Part shown: positions 36,002-45,060 of the stretch, one piece after another
Layout: every line of letters starts with the position of its first letter
How positions within the stretch are numbered: position 1 is the first letter of the stretch
DNA from: Burkholderiales bacterium
Lineage (GTDB): Bacteria; Pseudomonadota; Gammaproteobacteria; Burkholderiales; WYBJ01
DNA length: 64,000 nucleotides
Assembly (NCBI GenBank): GCA_022841915.1
Contig: JALHQN010000011.1
Coordinates: 1-64,000 of the forward strand
Direction: 5' to 3'
The notes under the pieces: model-generated
What the model was told of the DNA's origin: nothing
Seen by the model: only the letters and a program-made list of their open reading frames with translations
Databases searched by the model: none
Translations under genes and position numbers: made by a program

Positions 36002-37552
36002 ATGAACATTTCGGCAAGCCCACGCAGTCCCCCTTCGACCATACTCAACGTCAACGATCACGACGGCGCACGCGCTACCGTGAGCCGCATGCTCGCCCGA
36101 GCGGGATTCGACATCGCAGAGGCGCGGAGCGGGGCCGAGGCGATCGAAGTCGCGCGCCGGCTGCTGCCGCGTCTGATCGTCCTCGACATCAAGCTGCCCG
36201 ACCTCAACGGCATGGAGGTTTGCCGCCGGCTCAAGACCGATCCGGAAACCGCCAAGATCAAGGTGCTGCACACTTCGGCCGCGTTCGTCGCCTCGGAGTT
36301 CAAGGTGCAGAGCCTGGAGAGCGGCGCCGACGGCTATCTCACGCATCCCTTCGAGCAACAGGAGTTGATTGCGACCGCGCGCTCGCTCCTGCGCCTGAGC
36401 GAAGCCGAGCAGAGCTTGCGCGACAGCGCCGCCGAGCTGCGCGAAGCCAACGACCGCATTCACCAGTTCCTGGCAATGCTGTCGCACGAACTGCGCAACC
36501 CGCTGTCGGCGATCACTTCGAGTCTCACCCTGCTCGAACGCTACGATGCGCGCAACCCGATCGAAGCCTCGGCGCGCGCCGTGCTGAGCCGCCAGGCGGA
36601 CAACCTGCGGCGCATGGTCGACGACTTGCTCGACGTGGCACGGGTGACTCAAGGCAAGATCGCGCCGCACTGGGAAGCAGTCGATCTGCAGCGGCTGCTG
36701 CGCCGTGTCGCCGACACCGTCAAGCGCACGCGACTGGAGCCGCGCTCGCAAGCATTCCACCTGCAGCTGGGCGACGCCCCGCTCGCCGTGCGAGGCGATC
36801 CGCTGCGGCTGGAACAGGTGTTCACCAATGTGCTCGACAACGCCAGCAAGTACACGCCGCAGGGCGGTCGCGTGGAACTCCACGCGCAGCGACTGGACGA
36901 CTCGAGTGTTCTCGTCTCGATCCTCGACAACGGGGCGGGCATCGAGCGCGCATGCCTGGGAAAGGTGTTCAATCTGTTCGAGCAGGCAGATGTGCCCTTG
37001 GCACGCTCCAGCGGCGGGCTCGGCGTGGGCCTGACCTTGGTCCGGTCGCTGGTGGAACTGCATGGCGGCCGCGTGCAGGCGCATAGTCAGGGCCCGGGCA
37101 CAGGCACCCGGGTCGACGTCTTCCTGCCGCTGCAGGCAGACACCGAACTGACGCGCGAGATCGACACGGCATCAGCTGCGCCGCAAGGCGCCCAGCGACG
37201 CATTTTGATCGTCGAGGACAACATCGATGCCCAGCAAACGCTCAAGCTGCTGCTGGAAGCCTGGGGACACGAGGTGCACGTCGCCTCGGACGGACGGGCC
37301 GGCATCGAAGCCATACTTGCGCTGGCCCCCGACGTGGCCTTCGTCGATATCGGCCTGCCGGTCGTCGACGGTTACGAGGTCGCCCGGCGCATCGCCCATG
37401 CCGGCCTGGACAAGCCGCCGCTGCTGGTGGCGCTCACAGGCTACGGCGATCCCGAACAGCGCGTGACGGCCTTGAGCGCCGGCTTCGACCACCACGTGGT
37501 GAAGCCTGCGGACCTGCAGCGCCTGCGGGAAATCGTGCAGGACTCGGCTTAG
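36002..37552 (+). CDS. Hybrid histidine kinase with two receiver domains
   Basis: A soluble 516-residue signalling protein ordered REC - HisKA - HATPase - REC. The first receiver (about 12-130) has the acceptor Asp in LIVLDIKLPDLNG; a coiled linker leads to the HisKA box FLAMLSHELRNPLSAI with the phospho-His; the ATPase has NVLDNASKYTP (N box), LDNGAGI and SSGGLGVGLTLV; the last receiver has ILIVEDN and the Asp in VAFVDIGLPVVDG. No membrane segment and no PAS or GAF domain is present, so input presumably comes by phosphorylation of the first receiver. In the first receiver the acidic pair reads NDHD rather than EDD, an unusual variant. No cognate response regulator or membrane sensor is adjacent. 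Confidence 0.92.
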   Translation: MNISASPRSPPSTILNVNDHDGARATVSRMLARAGFDIAEARSGAEAIEVARRLLPRLIVLDIKLPDLNGMEVCRRLKTDPETAKIKVLHTSAAFVASEFKVQSLESGADGYLTHPFEQQELIATARSLLRLSEAEQSLRDSAAELREANDRIHQFLAMLSHELRNPLSAITSSLTLLERYDARNPIEASARAVLSRQADNLRRMVDDLLDVARVTQGKIAPHWEAVDLQRLLRRVADTVKRTRLEPRSQAFHLQLGDAPLAVRGDPLRLEQVFTNVLDNASKYTPQGGRVELHAQRLDDSSVLVSILDNGAGIERACLGKVFNLFEQADVPLARSSGGLGVGLTLVRSLVELHGGRVQAHSQGPGTGTRVDVFLPLQADTELTREIDTASAAPQGAQRRILIVEDNIDAQQTLKLLLEAWGHEVHVASDGRAGIEAILALAPDVAFVDIGLPVVDGYEVARRIAHAGLDKPPLLVALTGYGDPEQRVTALSAGFDHHVVKPADLQRLREIVQDSA

Positions 37553-38073
37553 CGAAGCTCTGACTCGGGACTCGCGGTAGACACCGCGCCCGTGTTGTCG
37601 TGGCAAGCACCCGTCGCGCAAGGATTTTGATCGACGCCTGCGGCTTGTTGCTGCACCACCATCGCCTGCCTGGGATCGACGCCCGACTCGATGCAGCGCA
37701 AATAGAAAGAAAGCATCGCGTCCATGCCGCTGGCATGGTTCTCGAACCACGGGGCCAGCTCGCGCGTGAGCACGCGGCCGATCTCGCGCTTGCCCTCGTC
37801 GTGCACCATGCGGCGCACGTCGCGCATGATGTTCAACACGCCCTCGTGTTCGCTCGTATGGCAATGAATGGGCGGAAAGTCGATCTCGCGCATCCACTGC
37901 TGCTCCTGCTCGAAATGCGCCACCGTGTGTTCGATGAACGCGTCCAGCAGCGGAATGAATTCTTCTTCGGGGGCGACGTGCAGCGCGTTGAGCTGCGCGA
38001 CGAACTCGCGGTGCGTCGCATCCATGCGCACGTGGTCGAGTTCCAGTTTCTCCGACCAGTCGAGCAATGTCAT
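37549..38073 (-). CDS. Bacteriohemerythrin
   Basis: A 174-residue oxygen-binding protein with a non-heme diiron site in a four-helix bundle. All ligand motifs are present: His in DATHREF; the HxxxE in HTVAHFEQE; His residues in HCHTSEHEGV; and the HxxxxD in FENHASGMD. The C-terminal 30 residues are polar and extend past the core. The ATG at 38073 (MTLLDWSEKL) is the natural start, as LDW is typical. It overlaps the end of the hybrid kinase gene by 4 bp on the opposite strand. Likely roles are oxygen storage, sensing or supply to oxygen-using enzymes; nothing local decides. Confidence 0.88.
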   Translation of the reverse strand: MTLLDWSEKLELDHVRMDATHREFVAQLNALHVAPEEEFIPLLDAFIEHTVAHFEQEQQWMREIDFPPIHCHTSEHEGVLNIMRDVRRMVHDEGKREIGRVLTRELAPWFENHASGMDAMLSFYLRCIESGVDPRQAMVVQQQAAGVDQNPCATGACHDNTGAVSTASPESELR

Positions 38074-38162
38074 GACTATTTCCTTTCGAGGTCTCGCTGC
38101 GAGTTTAACCGAAGGCGGGTTAAGATCACGGCGTCGCGAACCCGCCTGCATTCCCGTCCTCC

Positions 38163-38801
38163 ATGAGATTCAGTATCGTTCCCGTCACGCCCTACCAGCA
38201 GAACTGCTCCATTGCCGTGTGCGAAGCCACCCAGCGCGCCGCCGTCGTGGATCCCGGCGGGGATCTGGACAAGATTCTGGCCGCAGTCGCGCAACTGGAC
38301 GTAAAGGTCGAGAAAATTTTGCTTACCCACGGGCATCTCGATCACTGCGGCGGAAGCGCCGCGCTCGCCCGACAACTCGATGTCCCGATCGAAGGCCCGC
38401 AGCGCGAAGACCGGTTCTGGATCGATCAGCTTCCCGCCCAGAGCCATCGTCCCGGGTTCCAGCACGTCGAAGCCTTCGAACCCGATCGCTGGCTCGAAGA
38501 CGGCGACACCGTGAGCGTCGGCCAGTCGCAGCTCGAGGTGTACTACTGTCCGGGCCACACGCCCGGCCATGTCGTCTTCTTCAGCCGGCCGGACATGATC
38601 GCCTTGGTCGGCGACGTGCTCTTCCAAGGATCGATCGGCCGCACCGACTTTCCCCGGGGCGATCACGCCACCCTGATCGCCTCGATTCGCAACAAGCTGT
38701 GGCCGCTGGGCGACGAGGTCACCTTCGTTCCCGGCCATGGCCCGGCCTCGACGTTCGGCCACGAGCGACGCACCAATCCGTTCGTGCGCGACCGCGCTTG
38801 A
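38163..38801 (+). CDS. Metallo-beta-lactamase-fold hydrolase, YcbL/glyoxalase II-like
   Basis: A 212-residue metallo-hydrolase with two-metal ligands in LLTHGHLDHCGGSAAL near residue 57, the CPGHTPGH segment, GDVLFQGSIGRTDFPRGD, and the final His in FVPGHGPAS. The length and motif spacing match the short glyoxalase-II-like YcbL group that hydrolyses glutathione or other thioesters, rather than full-length GloB. The start MRFSIVPVTPYQQNC is typical of this group. A D-aminoacylase gene follows on the same strand after 55 bp. Confidence 0.88.
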   Translation: MRFSIVPVTPYQQNCSIAVCEATQRAAVVDPGGDLDKILAAVAQLDVKVEKILLTHGHLDHCGGSAALARQLDVPIEGPQREDRFWIDQLPAQSHRPGFQHVEAFEPDRWLEDGDTVSVGQSQLEVYYCPGHTPGHVVFFSRPDMIALVGDVLFQGSIGRTDFPRGDHATLIASIRNKLWPLGDEVTFVPGHGPASTFGHERRTNPFVRDRA

Positions 38802-38856
38802 GCCCGCCGCCGGGTCGACTGCCCAGCGGTTCCCATCCACGCCCCCGGAGTCAGCC

Positions 38857-40308
38857 ATGAGCGACGCATTCGACCTTCTGATCCAGAACGCCCGCGTGAT
38901 CGACGGCACCGGCGCCCCGCGCTTTCGAGCCGACATCGGCATCCAGGGCGATCGGATCACCGGCATCGGCAATCTGAACGGCCGCAAGGCGACTCGGGTG
39001 ATCGACGCTACGCGCCTGGTGGCCGCGCCCGGCTTCATCGACGCTCACACGCACGACGACCGCCTGTTGCTGTCCGACCCGGCCATGGCGCCCAAAGTGA
39101 GTCAGGGCGTGACGACCGTCGTCACCGGCAACTGCGGCATCAGCCTCGCCTGCTCGCCGAGCCGCAGCGCGGCCATCCCGCCGCTGGATCTGCTCGATGC
39201 CGACGGCGGCTGGTTCCGCTACGCCGACTTCGATCAATATCGCCGGGCTTTCGACGAGGCGCCCGCGGCAACCAATGCCGCTTGCCTGATCGGCCACACC
39301 ACGCTGCGGGCGGCGACCATGGATAGTCTCGATCGCCCGGCGACAGCGGCTGAAACCGGCCGCATGCGCGACATGGCGGAAAAGGCGCTCGCCGCAGGCG
39401 CGATCGGCATATCGAGCGGCACCGCCTACGCGCCGGCCTCAGCCGCGCCGACCGAGGAGTTGATCGAGGTGTGCCGGCCGATGTCGCAACTGGGCGGTCT
39501 CTACGTCACTCACATGCGCAACGAAGACGCCGGCATCGTCGATGCGATGGAAGAGACCTTCCGCATCGGCCGTGAACTGGGCGTGCCGGTCGTCATCTCG
39601 CACCACAAGTGCGTGGGCAAATCGAACCACGGACGCTCGAGCGAAACGCTCGCGCTCATCGAACGCAACCTCGCCAGCCAGGACATCGGGCTCGACTGCT
39701 ATCCGTACATCGCCTCCTCGACCGTGATGCAGGCGGGGCGCGCGAAACAGTCGAATCGCGTCCTCGTGACCTGGTCGAAGCCGCATCCGGAACTGAGCGG
39801 CAAGACACTGAGCGACGCGGCCCGGGCGCTCGGTGTGAGCGAGGATGAAGCCGTCGAGCGCTTGAAGCCGGCCGGTGCGATCTACTTCATGATGGACGAG
39901 GCCGATGTGCAGCGCATCCTGGCCTACGCGCACACGATGGTGGGCTCCGACGGACTGCCGCACGATGCCGTGCCGCATCCCCGGCTATGGGGCACCTTTC
40001 CCCGGGTGCTGGGCCATTACGCACGCGACCTCGGGTTGTTCCCGCTCGAGACCGCCGTGCACAAGATGACGGGGCTCACGGCGGCTCGCTTCGGCCTGAC
40101 CGACCGCGGCGTGCTGCGTGCGGGCGCCTACGCCGACCTCACCTTGTTCGACGCCGAGACGGTGATCGATGCCGCCGATTTCGACCACCCGGCACAGCCG
40201 GCGCGTGGCATCCATACGGTGATCGTGAACGGGACCCCGGTATGGGCAGACAACGCCTCGACCGGCGCTCGCCCAGGACGCGTGCTGTTGCGCAGTACGG
40301 CAGGTTAG
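38857..40308 (+). CDS. N-acyl-D-amino-acid deacylase (D-aminoacylase)
   Basis: An amidohydrolase-superfamily enzyme that removes the acyl group from N-acyl-D-amino acids, 483 residues. Metal-binding HTHDD is in GFIDAHTHDDRLL near residue 62; other family motifs are TTVVTGNCGISLA, IGISSGTAYAP, TEELIEVC, HMRNEDAGIVDA, VVISHHKCVGK and MVGSDGLPHDA with the catalytic Asp. The ATG at 38857 is the start, with LIQNARVIDGTGAPRF following. An N-acyl-D-glutamate or D-aspartate deacylase cannot be excluded. The downstream neighbour is a convergent Bug receptor. Confidence 0.92.
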   Translation: MSDAFDLLIQNARVIDGTGAPRFRADIGIQGDRITGIGNLNGRKATRVIDATRLVAAPGFIDAHTHDDRLLLSDPAMAPKVSQGVTTVVTGNCGISLACSPSRSAAIPPLDLLDADGGWFRYADFDQYRRAFDEAPAATNAACLIGHTTLRAATMDSLDRPATAAETGRMRDMAEKALAAGAIGISSGTAYAPASAAPTEELIEVCRPMSQLGGLYVTHMRNEDAGIVDAMEETFRIGRELGVPVVISHHKCVGKSNHGRSSETLALIERNLASQDIGLDCYPYIASSTVMQAGRAKQSNRVLVTWSKPHPELSGKTLSDAARALGVSEDEAVERLKPAGAIYFMMDEADVQRILAYAHTMVGSDGLPHDAVPHPRLWGTFPRVLGHYARDLGLFPLETAVHKMTGLTAARFGLTDRGVLRAGAYADLTLFDAETVIDAADFDHPAQPARGIHTVIVNGTPVWADNASTGARPGRVLLRSTAG

Positions 40309-40409
40309 TGTTCTGTGTCAGCCTTGCGTCGCGCGCTCATTGCGTCGACGTTGGGCGATGAGCTCGGCAGGAAAGAAACGCCGGTGCAAGCGACTCACCA
40401 CCCACCCAG

Positions 40410-41402
40410 TCAATCCTTGGCAACGCTCGCGCGGATGATCTTGCTCCACTTGCTCAGTTCGCTCGCGAGATAGGTTTTCAGTTCTTCCGGCGTGCTCATC
40501 ACCGCCGCGATCCCCTGGCCGGTCAGCTGCTGGCTCACCTTGGGTTGTTTCATTACGCGATCGGCTGCCTGATGCAAGTCGCGGACGATGCGATCCGGCG
40601 TCGCAGCCGGTACCAGCATGGCGTACCACGTGTCGTATTCGTACCCGGGAAGCCCCCCCTCGATGACGGTGGGTATCTCGGGCGCAAGCGGGGTACGCTT
40701 CTGGCTCGAAACGCCCAGGCCGCGGACTCGCCCGGCCTTCACATGCGGCAGGACCGTCGCCATGTTCGTCACGAGCACCTGCACTTCGCCCGCGAGCAGT
40801 GCCGTCATCGCGAGACCCGCGCTCTTGTAGGGAACGTGCAGCAGGTCGATCCCTGCGGTCACGTTCAATAGCGCGCCGCCGAGATGCGTCGCGCTGCCCA
40901 CACCGGCCGAACCGAAGGTGAGCTTGCCGGGTTGCGCGCGCGCGAGATCGATGAGTTGTTTCACCGACGATGCGTCCACGCTGCGAGCGACCACGAGCAT
41001 GCTCGGCTGGCGGCCGATGAGGGTCACCGGTCGAAAATCGCGCTGGATGTCGTAGCTCAGGTCTTTGTAGAGAGAGGGGCTGAACGCGATGGCCGAACTC
41101 GACACCATGACGGTATAACCGTCGGGCGATGATTTCGCAGCGAGTGCCGAGCCGACAGTGCTGCCGGCGCCGGGACGATTGTCGACGACGACGGCGTGCC
41201 CCCAGTGCTCGGTCAGAGCCTGCGCCATGACACGGCCCACGATGTCGCTGCCCCCGCCCGGCGCGAAGGGAACGATCATCCGCAACGGACGATTCGGATA
41301 GCTCTGTGCGGCCGCATCGGCCCCGAACGCATACGGACTGAACAAGGCCAGAAGCGCGACGGCTTGGGCGGAAACGGCGAGACGGCACGAATAGGTACGC
41401 AT
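40410..41402 (-). CDS. Bug-family tripartite tricarboxylate transporter receptor (TctC-like)
   Basis: A periplasmic binding protein of the Bug/TctC family, 330 residues. Signal peptide at the start (LAVSAQAVALLALFSPYAFGA), then the diagnostic YPNRPLRMIVPFAPGGGSD. Other family segments are VVDNRPGAGSTVG, FGSAGVGSATHLGGALL, IPTVIEGGLPGYE and KWSKIIRAS near the end. The ligand is probably a carboxylate or amide-like organic acid; it cannot be read from sequence. No TctA/TctB permease is adjacent, the usual situation for expanded Bug families in Burkholderiales. The ATG at 41402 is in frame 39 codons inside a longer open frame and is the only start that gives the signal peptide. Confidence 0.92.
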   Translation of the reverse strand: MRTYSCRLAVSAQAVALLALFSPYAFGADAAAQSYPNRPLRMIVPFAPGGGSDIVGRVMAQALTEHWGHAVVVDNRPGAGSTVGSALAAKSSPDGYTVMVSSSAIAFSPSLYKDLSYDIQRDFRPVTLIGRQPSMLVVARSVDASSVKQLIDLARAQPGKLTFGSAGVGSATHLGGALLNVTAGIDLLHVPYKSAGLAMTALLAGEVQVLVTNMATVLPHVKAGRVRGLGVSSQKRTPLAPEIPTVIEGGLPGYEYDTWYAMLVPAATPDRIVRDLHQAADRVMKQPKVSQQLTGQGIAAVMSTPEELKTYLASELSKWSKIIRASVAKD

Positions 41403-41726
41403 GGTGTCAGCTTTGTCGAGTTGAAGGCGGCCGATTCGAACGTTTCGGCCGATGGACCATTCAGAGATTCGGTCGGCTACGCCATTGCACGGCTCGTTGC
41501 GGCCTCTTCGACGCTGCAATGGGATACCCGGTCAGGGCGGATCGTAGCGGTGCACCATGACGTTTCTGTGACAGTCGAGCGCTCGCCTGGAACACGATCA
41601 TTCGACGACGCCCGAGTCCCTGGTGAACAGGCGCGCAAACCTGCGTACCCGTCACGAGCCTGTCATGCGGGCACGCAATCATGGGGGGCGCAAACGATCA
41701 CCCCGATTCCTTCAAGGCCACGCCTC
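41403..41726. other. 324-bp intergenic region, no gene seen
   Basis: Lies between the divergent Bug receptor gene and the small acidic-protein gene. No conserved reading frame, repeat or hairpin stands out; it must hold the Bug gene promoter. Confidence 0.3.
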
Positions 41727-41906
41727 ATGAACCTCTTCAGCCCAGGCGATACCCGCATTTCCCTCGATGATGTCGGCGGTGTGCCGCACAAAGTCATGCG
41801 CAGCCCGCCGCCACCGAGCGCACTGCTCGACTTCGACGATCCCGAGCCGGGTGTCGAGTTCGACGACGACGAAGACGTCGACGACGACGACGAATTTTTC
41901 CACTGA
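41727..41906 (+). CDS. Small acidic protein, 59 aa, unknown
   Basis: A candidate small gene: MNLFSPGDTRISLDDVGGVP at the start, a Pro-rich centre (RSPPPPSALLDFDD), and a very acidic C-terminus with runs of Asp (FDDDEDVDDDDEFFH). AAGG nine bases before the ATG could be the ribosome site. It lacks a signal peptide and cysteines. The amphipathic start and short length resemble small regulatory or chaperone-like peptides, but I know no family for it. It lies alone between a Bug receptor and pdxH. The Asp-rich tail is coded by GAC/GAT repeats, so chance opening of the frame is possible. Confidence 0.4.
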   Translation: MNLFSPGDTRISLDDVGGVPHKVMRSPPPPSALLDFDDPEPGVEFDDDEDVDDDDEFFH

Positions 41907-42212
41907 AACGGGTCACAGCGGCGCGCGGAGAGCGTTGCTCTCGCGGCTAGCGCTGCATGGAGAAAAGACTCCCGGCCCATGCACACTCGGCCTGTACGCT
42001 GACCGCGCTGATGCGCCCGGGCGCGCACGAACGACGATCTCGGCACGAGCGACGGCGCTCGCGGCGGCAAGTCGACGAACGAAGTTGGACCGCCTGCGCG
42101 GCCGGTGGGACAATCCACCTCGACCCTCGTTCGTCACAGGGGCTGCACACGGCCAGGCAGATTCGGCCGCGCCGCCAGAAATCCGAACCTACGCCCGCCG
42201 CCGGAGTAAACC
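41907..42212. other. 306-bp intergenic region before pdxH
   Basis: No gene here. A GACAAT element near 42107 could be the -10 of pdxH; no matching -35 was clear. Several antisense open frames are Arg-rich and not credible. Confidence 0.3.
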
Positions 42213-42839
42213 ATGAGCTTGCCCTCCAAACATCGCCCTCGCGCGCTCGATGAACAGCACGCCCCAGGCGATCCTTTCGTGCTCTTCGACCACTGGTTTC
42301 AGGAGGCGGTGGCTGCCGAACTGCCCTTGCCCGAGGCCATGACGGTGGCGACGGTCACGCGGGAAGGTCACCCGGCCGCGCGCGTCGTGCTGCTCAAGGG
42401 TGTGGAGGATGGCGGCTTCGTCTTCTACACCAACTACGAGAGCCGCAAGGGGCGCGAATTGACTCACCATGCGCATGCCGCATTGGTCTTCCATTGGGCG
42501 CCGCTCGAGCGGCAGATCCGCATCGAAGGACGCGTGGACCGCGTGAGCGAGCAGACCTCGGATACCTACTTCGCCACGCGACCGCTCGGCAGCCGTCACG
42601 GCGCGCTCGCATCGCCGCAAAGCGACGTGGTCCCCAGCCGCGCCTGGCTCGAAGAACAAATGAAGGAAGTCGCGCAGCGCTACGGCCAAGACGCACCCCG
42701 TCCGCCTCACTGGGGAGGCTACCGTGTGCTGCCGGAACTGATCGAGTTCTGGCAGGGCCGGGCCGACCGCATGCACGACCGGCTCAACTACCGCCGAAGC
42801 CTCGGCGGTGACTGGACGATGGAGCGGCTGGCCCCGTAA
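42213..42839 (+). CDS. pdxH: Pyridoxamine 5'-phosphate oxidase
   Basis: An FMN-dependent enzyme making pyridoxal 5'-phosphate from pyridoxamine or pyridoxine 5'-phosphate, 208 residues. FMN- and substrate-binding segments are [56 protein letters not shown], and the C-terminal [24 protein letters not shown] block that binds pyridoxal phosphate. Length and motifs are standard. It is followed 21 bp downstream by the convergent end of a GroEL gene, so it is monocistronic. Confidence 0.95.
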   Translation: MSLPSKHRPRALDEQHAPGDPFVLFDHWFQEAVAAELPLPEAMTVATVTREGHPAARVVLLKGVEDGGFVFYTNYESRKGRELTHHAHAALVFHWAPLERQIRIEGRVDRVSEQTSDTYFATRPLGSRHGALASPQSDVVPSRAWLEEQMKEVAQRYGQDAPRPPHWGGYRVLPELIEFWQGRADRMHDRLNYRRSLGGDWTMERLAP

Positions 42840-42860
42840 ACGATCGCGCCTGATCGTTCA

Positions 42861-44483
42861 TCACTCCATCTCCGGGGCGCCGGGCATCCCGCCCTCACCC
42901 CCTTCCTCCCGCGTCGCCGCGATGGCGCAATCGGTCGTCAGCACCAACCCGGCAATGGAGCCTGCGTTCTGCAGGCCGATGCGGGTGACTTTGCAAGGAT
43001 CGAGCACACCCATCGCGACCAGATCGCCATAGGTGTCGTTGGCGGCGTTGTACCCGAAGCTCCCCGTCCCCTCCACGACCCTTTGCAGGACGATGGATGG
43101 TTCGGCGCCGGCATTGCATGCAATCTGGCGCAGCGGCTCTTCGAGCGCACGAGCCACGATGCGCACCCCGGCAGCCTGCGCCTCGTTGTCGCCGGAAACG
43201 GCATCGAGCGCTTCGCGCGCGCGCAGCAATGCCACCCCGCCGCCAGGCAGGATGCCTTCCTCGACCGCCGCCTGCATCGCATGCACCGCGTCCTCGACCC
43301 GCGCCTTGCGCTCCTTCAGTTCGGTTTCGGTGGCCGCACCCACTTTGACGATTGCGACCCCGCCCGAGAGCTTGGCCATGCGCTCCTGCAGCATCTGCTT
43401 GTCATAATCGCTGGTGGTTTCGGCGACCTGCGCCTTGATCTGAGCGACCCGTGCCTCGATGGCTGCGTGTTCGCCCGCACCGCCGATCACCGTGGTGTCG
43501 TCCTTGTCCACCTCGATGCGCTGCGCCCGCCCGAGCACCTCGGGCCCCGCCTTGTCCAGGCTGATGCCGGCCTCCTCGGCCACCACTCGGCCGCCCGTGA
43601 GGATGGCGATGTCCTCCAGCATGGCCTTGCGCCGATCGCCGAAACCCGGCGCCTTGACCGCGCAGCACTTGAGCACCCCGCGCATCGCGTTCACCACCAG
43701 CACGGCCAGCGCCTCGCCCTCGACGTCTTCGGCCACCACGAGCAGCGGCTTGCCCGACTGCACGGCGTACTCCAGCAACGGCAGCAGTTCGGCCACCGCC
43801 GCGATCTTGCGATCGACGAGCAGCACCAAGGCATCCTCCAGGATGACTTTCTGCGATTCGCGCGCATTGATGAAGTAGGGAGAAAGATAGCCACGGTCGA
43901 ACAGCATGCCTTCCACGACCTCCAACTCAGGCATGAGCCCCGAACCTTCCTCGACGGTGATCACGCCTTCGCGGCCGACCCTGGCCGCCGCCCGTGCGAC
44001 GATGTCGCCGATGACGCGATCGTTGTTGGCCGCAATCGACGCGACATGGGCGATCGCCTCGTTGTCCATGCACGGTTTGGCTTGGGCACGCAGGCGGCCG
44101 ACGAGCGCCTCGACCGCCTTGTCGATCCCGCGTTTCAAGTCCATGGGATTGTGGCCGGCGGCCACGTATTTCATGCCTTCGGTCACCATCGCATAGGCGA
44201 GCAGCGTGGCTGTCGTCGTGCCGTCGCCGGCCGCTTCGGAGGTTCTCGCAGCCACCTCGCGCACCATCTGCGCGCCCATGTTCTCGAAGGGGTCCGACAA
44301 CTCGATCTGCTTGGCGACGATCACCCCGGAATTGATCACGATCGGCGCACCGTAGCCCTTGTCGAGCATCACCGTTCGCGCCTTCGGCCCGAGCGTAATC
44401 CTGACGGCCTCGGCCAAAACGGTGATTCCGCGGAGCAGCCGAGCCCGTGCGTCGTCGCGAAAGATGATGTCTTTGCCAGCCAT
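42861..44483 (-). CDS. groEL: Orphan GroEL chaperonin paralogue
   Basis: A 540-residue chaperonin subunit. The apical and equatorial segments are clear: [49 protein letters not shown] with the nucleotide-binding [24 protein letters not shown], and [29 protein letters not shown]. Two oddities: there is no groES next to it, and the ATPase residue equivalent to E. coli Asp52 is Ser ([10 protein letters not shown] instead of TKDGVSVAR); the Asp398 equivalent in VEDAVHA is kept. The C-terminus ends [13 protein letters not shown] instead of a GGM repeat. A perfect GGAGGAG precedes the ATG. No CIRCE element was seen. It is probably a specialised second GroEL. Confidence 0.92.
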   Translation of the reverse strand: MAGKDIIFRDDARARLLRGITVLAEAVRITLGPKARTVMLDKGYGAPIVINSGVIVAKQIELSDPFENMGAQMVREVAARTSEAAGDGTTTATLLAYAMVTEGMKYVAAGHNPMDLKRGIDKAVEALVGRLRAQAKPCMDNEAIAHVASIAANNDRVIGDIVARAAARVGREGVITVEEGSGLMPELEVVEGMLFDRGYLSPYFINARESQKVILEDALVLLVDRKIAAVAELLPLLEYAVQSGKPLLVVAEDVEGEALAVLVVNAMRGVLKCCAVKAPGFGDRRKAMLEDIAILTGGRVVAEEAGISLDKAGPEVLGRAQRIEVDKDDTTVIGGAGEHAAIEARVAQIKAQVAETTSDYDKQMLQERMAKLSGGVAIVKVGAATETELKERKARVEDAVHAMQAAVEEGILPGGGVALLRAREALDAVSGDNEAQAAGVRIVARALEEPLRQIACNAGAEPSIVLQRVVEGTGSFGYNAANDTYGDLVAMGVLDPCKVTRIGLQNAGSIAGLVLTTDCAIAATREEGGEGGMPGAPEME

Positions 44484-44696
44484 GGCCGTGACTCCTCCGT
44501 TGACCGGCCACCATCCTAGATCACTTCCTCCGGGAGCAGTTGATGCGGATCAAGCCCATCCGATGCACACGTCGGCTAGGACGACCGGCGCCGCCGTTCC
44601 AGCCTGCGGCTTTGCCCTGGATCAACGCCGCAGGCGCGCCCCGGTGGCACAATGAATCCGTACCGGCCGCCGCCACTTTCGCCGCAAGGAGGGTTC

Positions 44697-44963
44697 ATGC
44701 TGACGTTCGACGATTGCCTCGCCCTGTCCGAACTCACCGAGGCCGAGATCCTCGCCATTGCCGAGCACGAGAATCTGCCCGAAGTGACTGCGTTGGAATT
44801 GGGCAACTACCTGATGCAGATGCCGGGCGGCGATCTTCGCGTCAAGAAGATCATCGCCGACGACATCGAGCACGCGCGCCACTGCGGCAACCACCGCCGC
44901 GCGGCCGAGCTCAAGCGCGTGCTGAAGCATTTCTGCGAAATGCACGGAACGAAGAAGCCTTGA
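44697..44963 (+). CDS. Conserved small protein, 88 aa
   Basis: A short helical protein of unknown function found in several betaproteobacteria, as far as I recall the pattern. It reads MLTFDDCLALSELTEAEILA, then HENLPEVTALELGNYL, IADDIEHARHCGNHRRAAEL and KHFCEMHGT at the end. The start is fixed by AAGGAGG seven bases before the ATG at 44697; the upstream ATG at 44652 has no such site. There are no membrane segments or known catalytic motif; the charged helices suggest a protein-binding role, which is a guess. The gene stands alone between groEL and an alpha/beta hydrolase. Confidence 0.75.
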   Translation: MLTFDDCLALSELTEAEILAIAEHENLPEVTALELGNYLMQMPGGDLRVKKIIADDIEHARHCGNHRRAAELKRVLKHFCEMHGTKKP

Positions 44964-45060
44964 TCCCGACCGCTCGCGCTGCGGTGAGGCCGACGGCTCG
45001 CCAACGCCGAATGCACGCGACGAGAAAGCGAAACGGGTCAGGCATCTCCGACCGAGGCTG

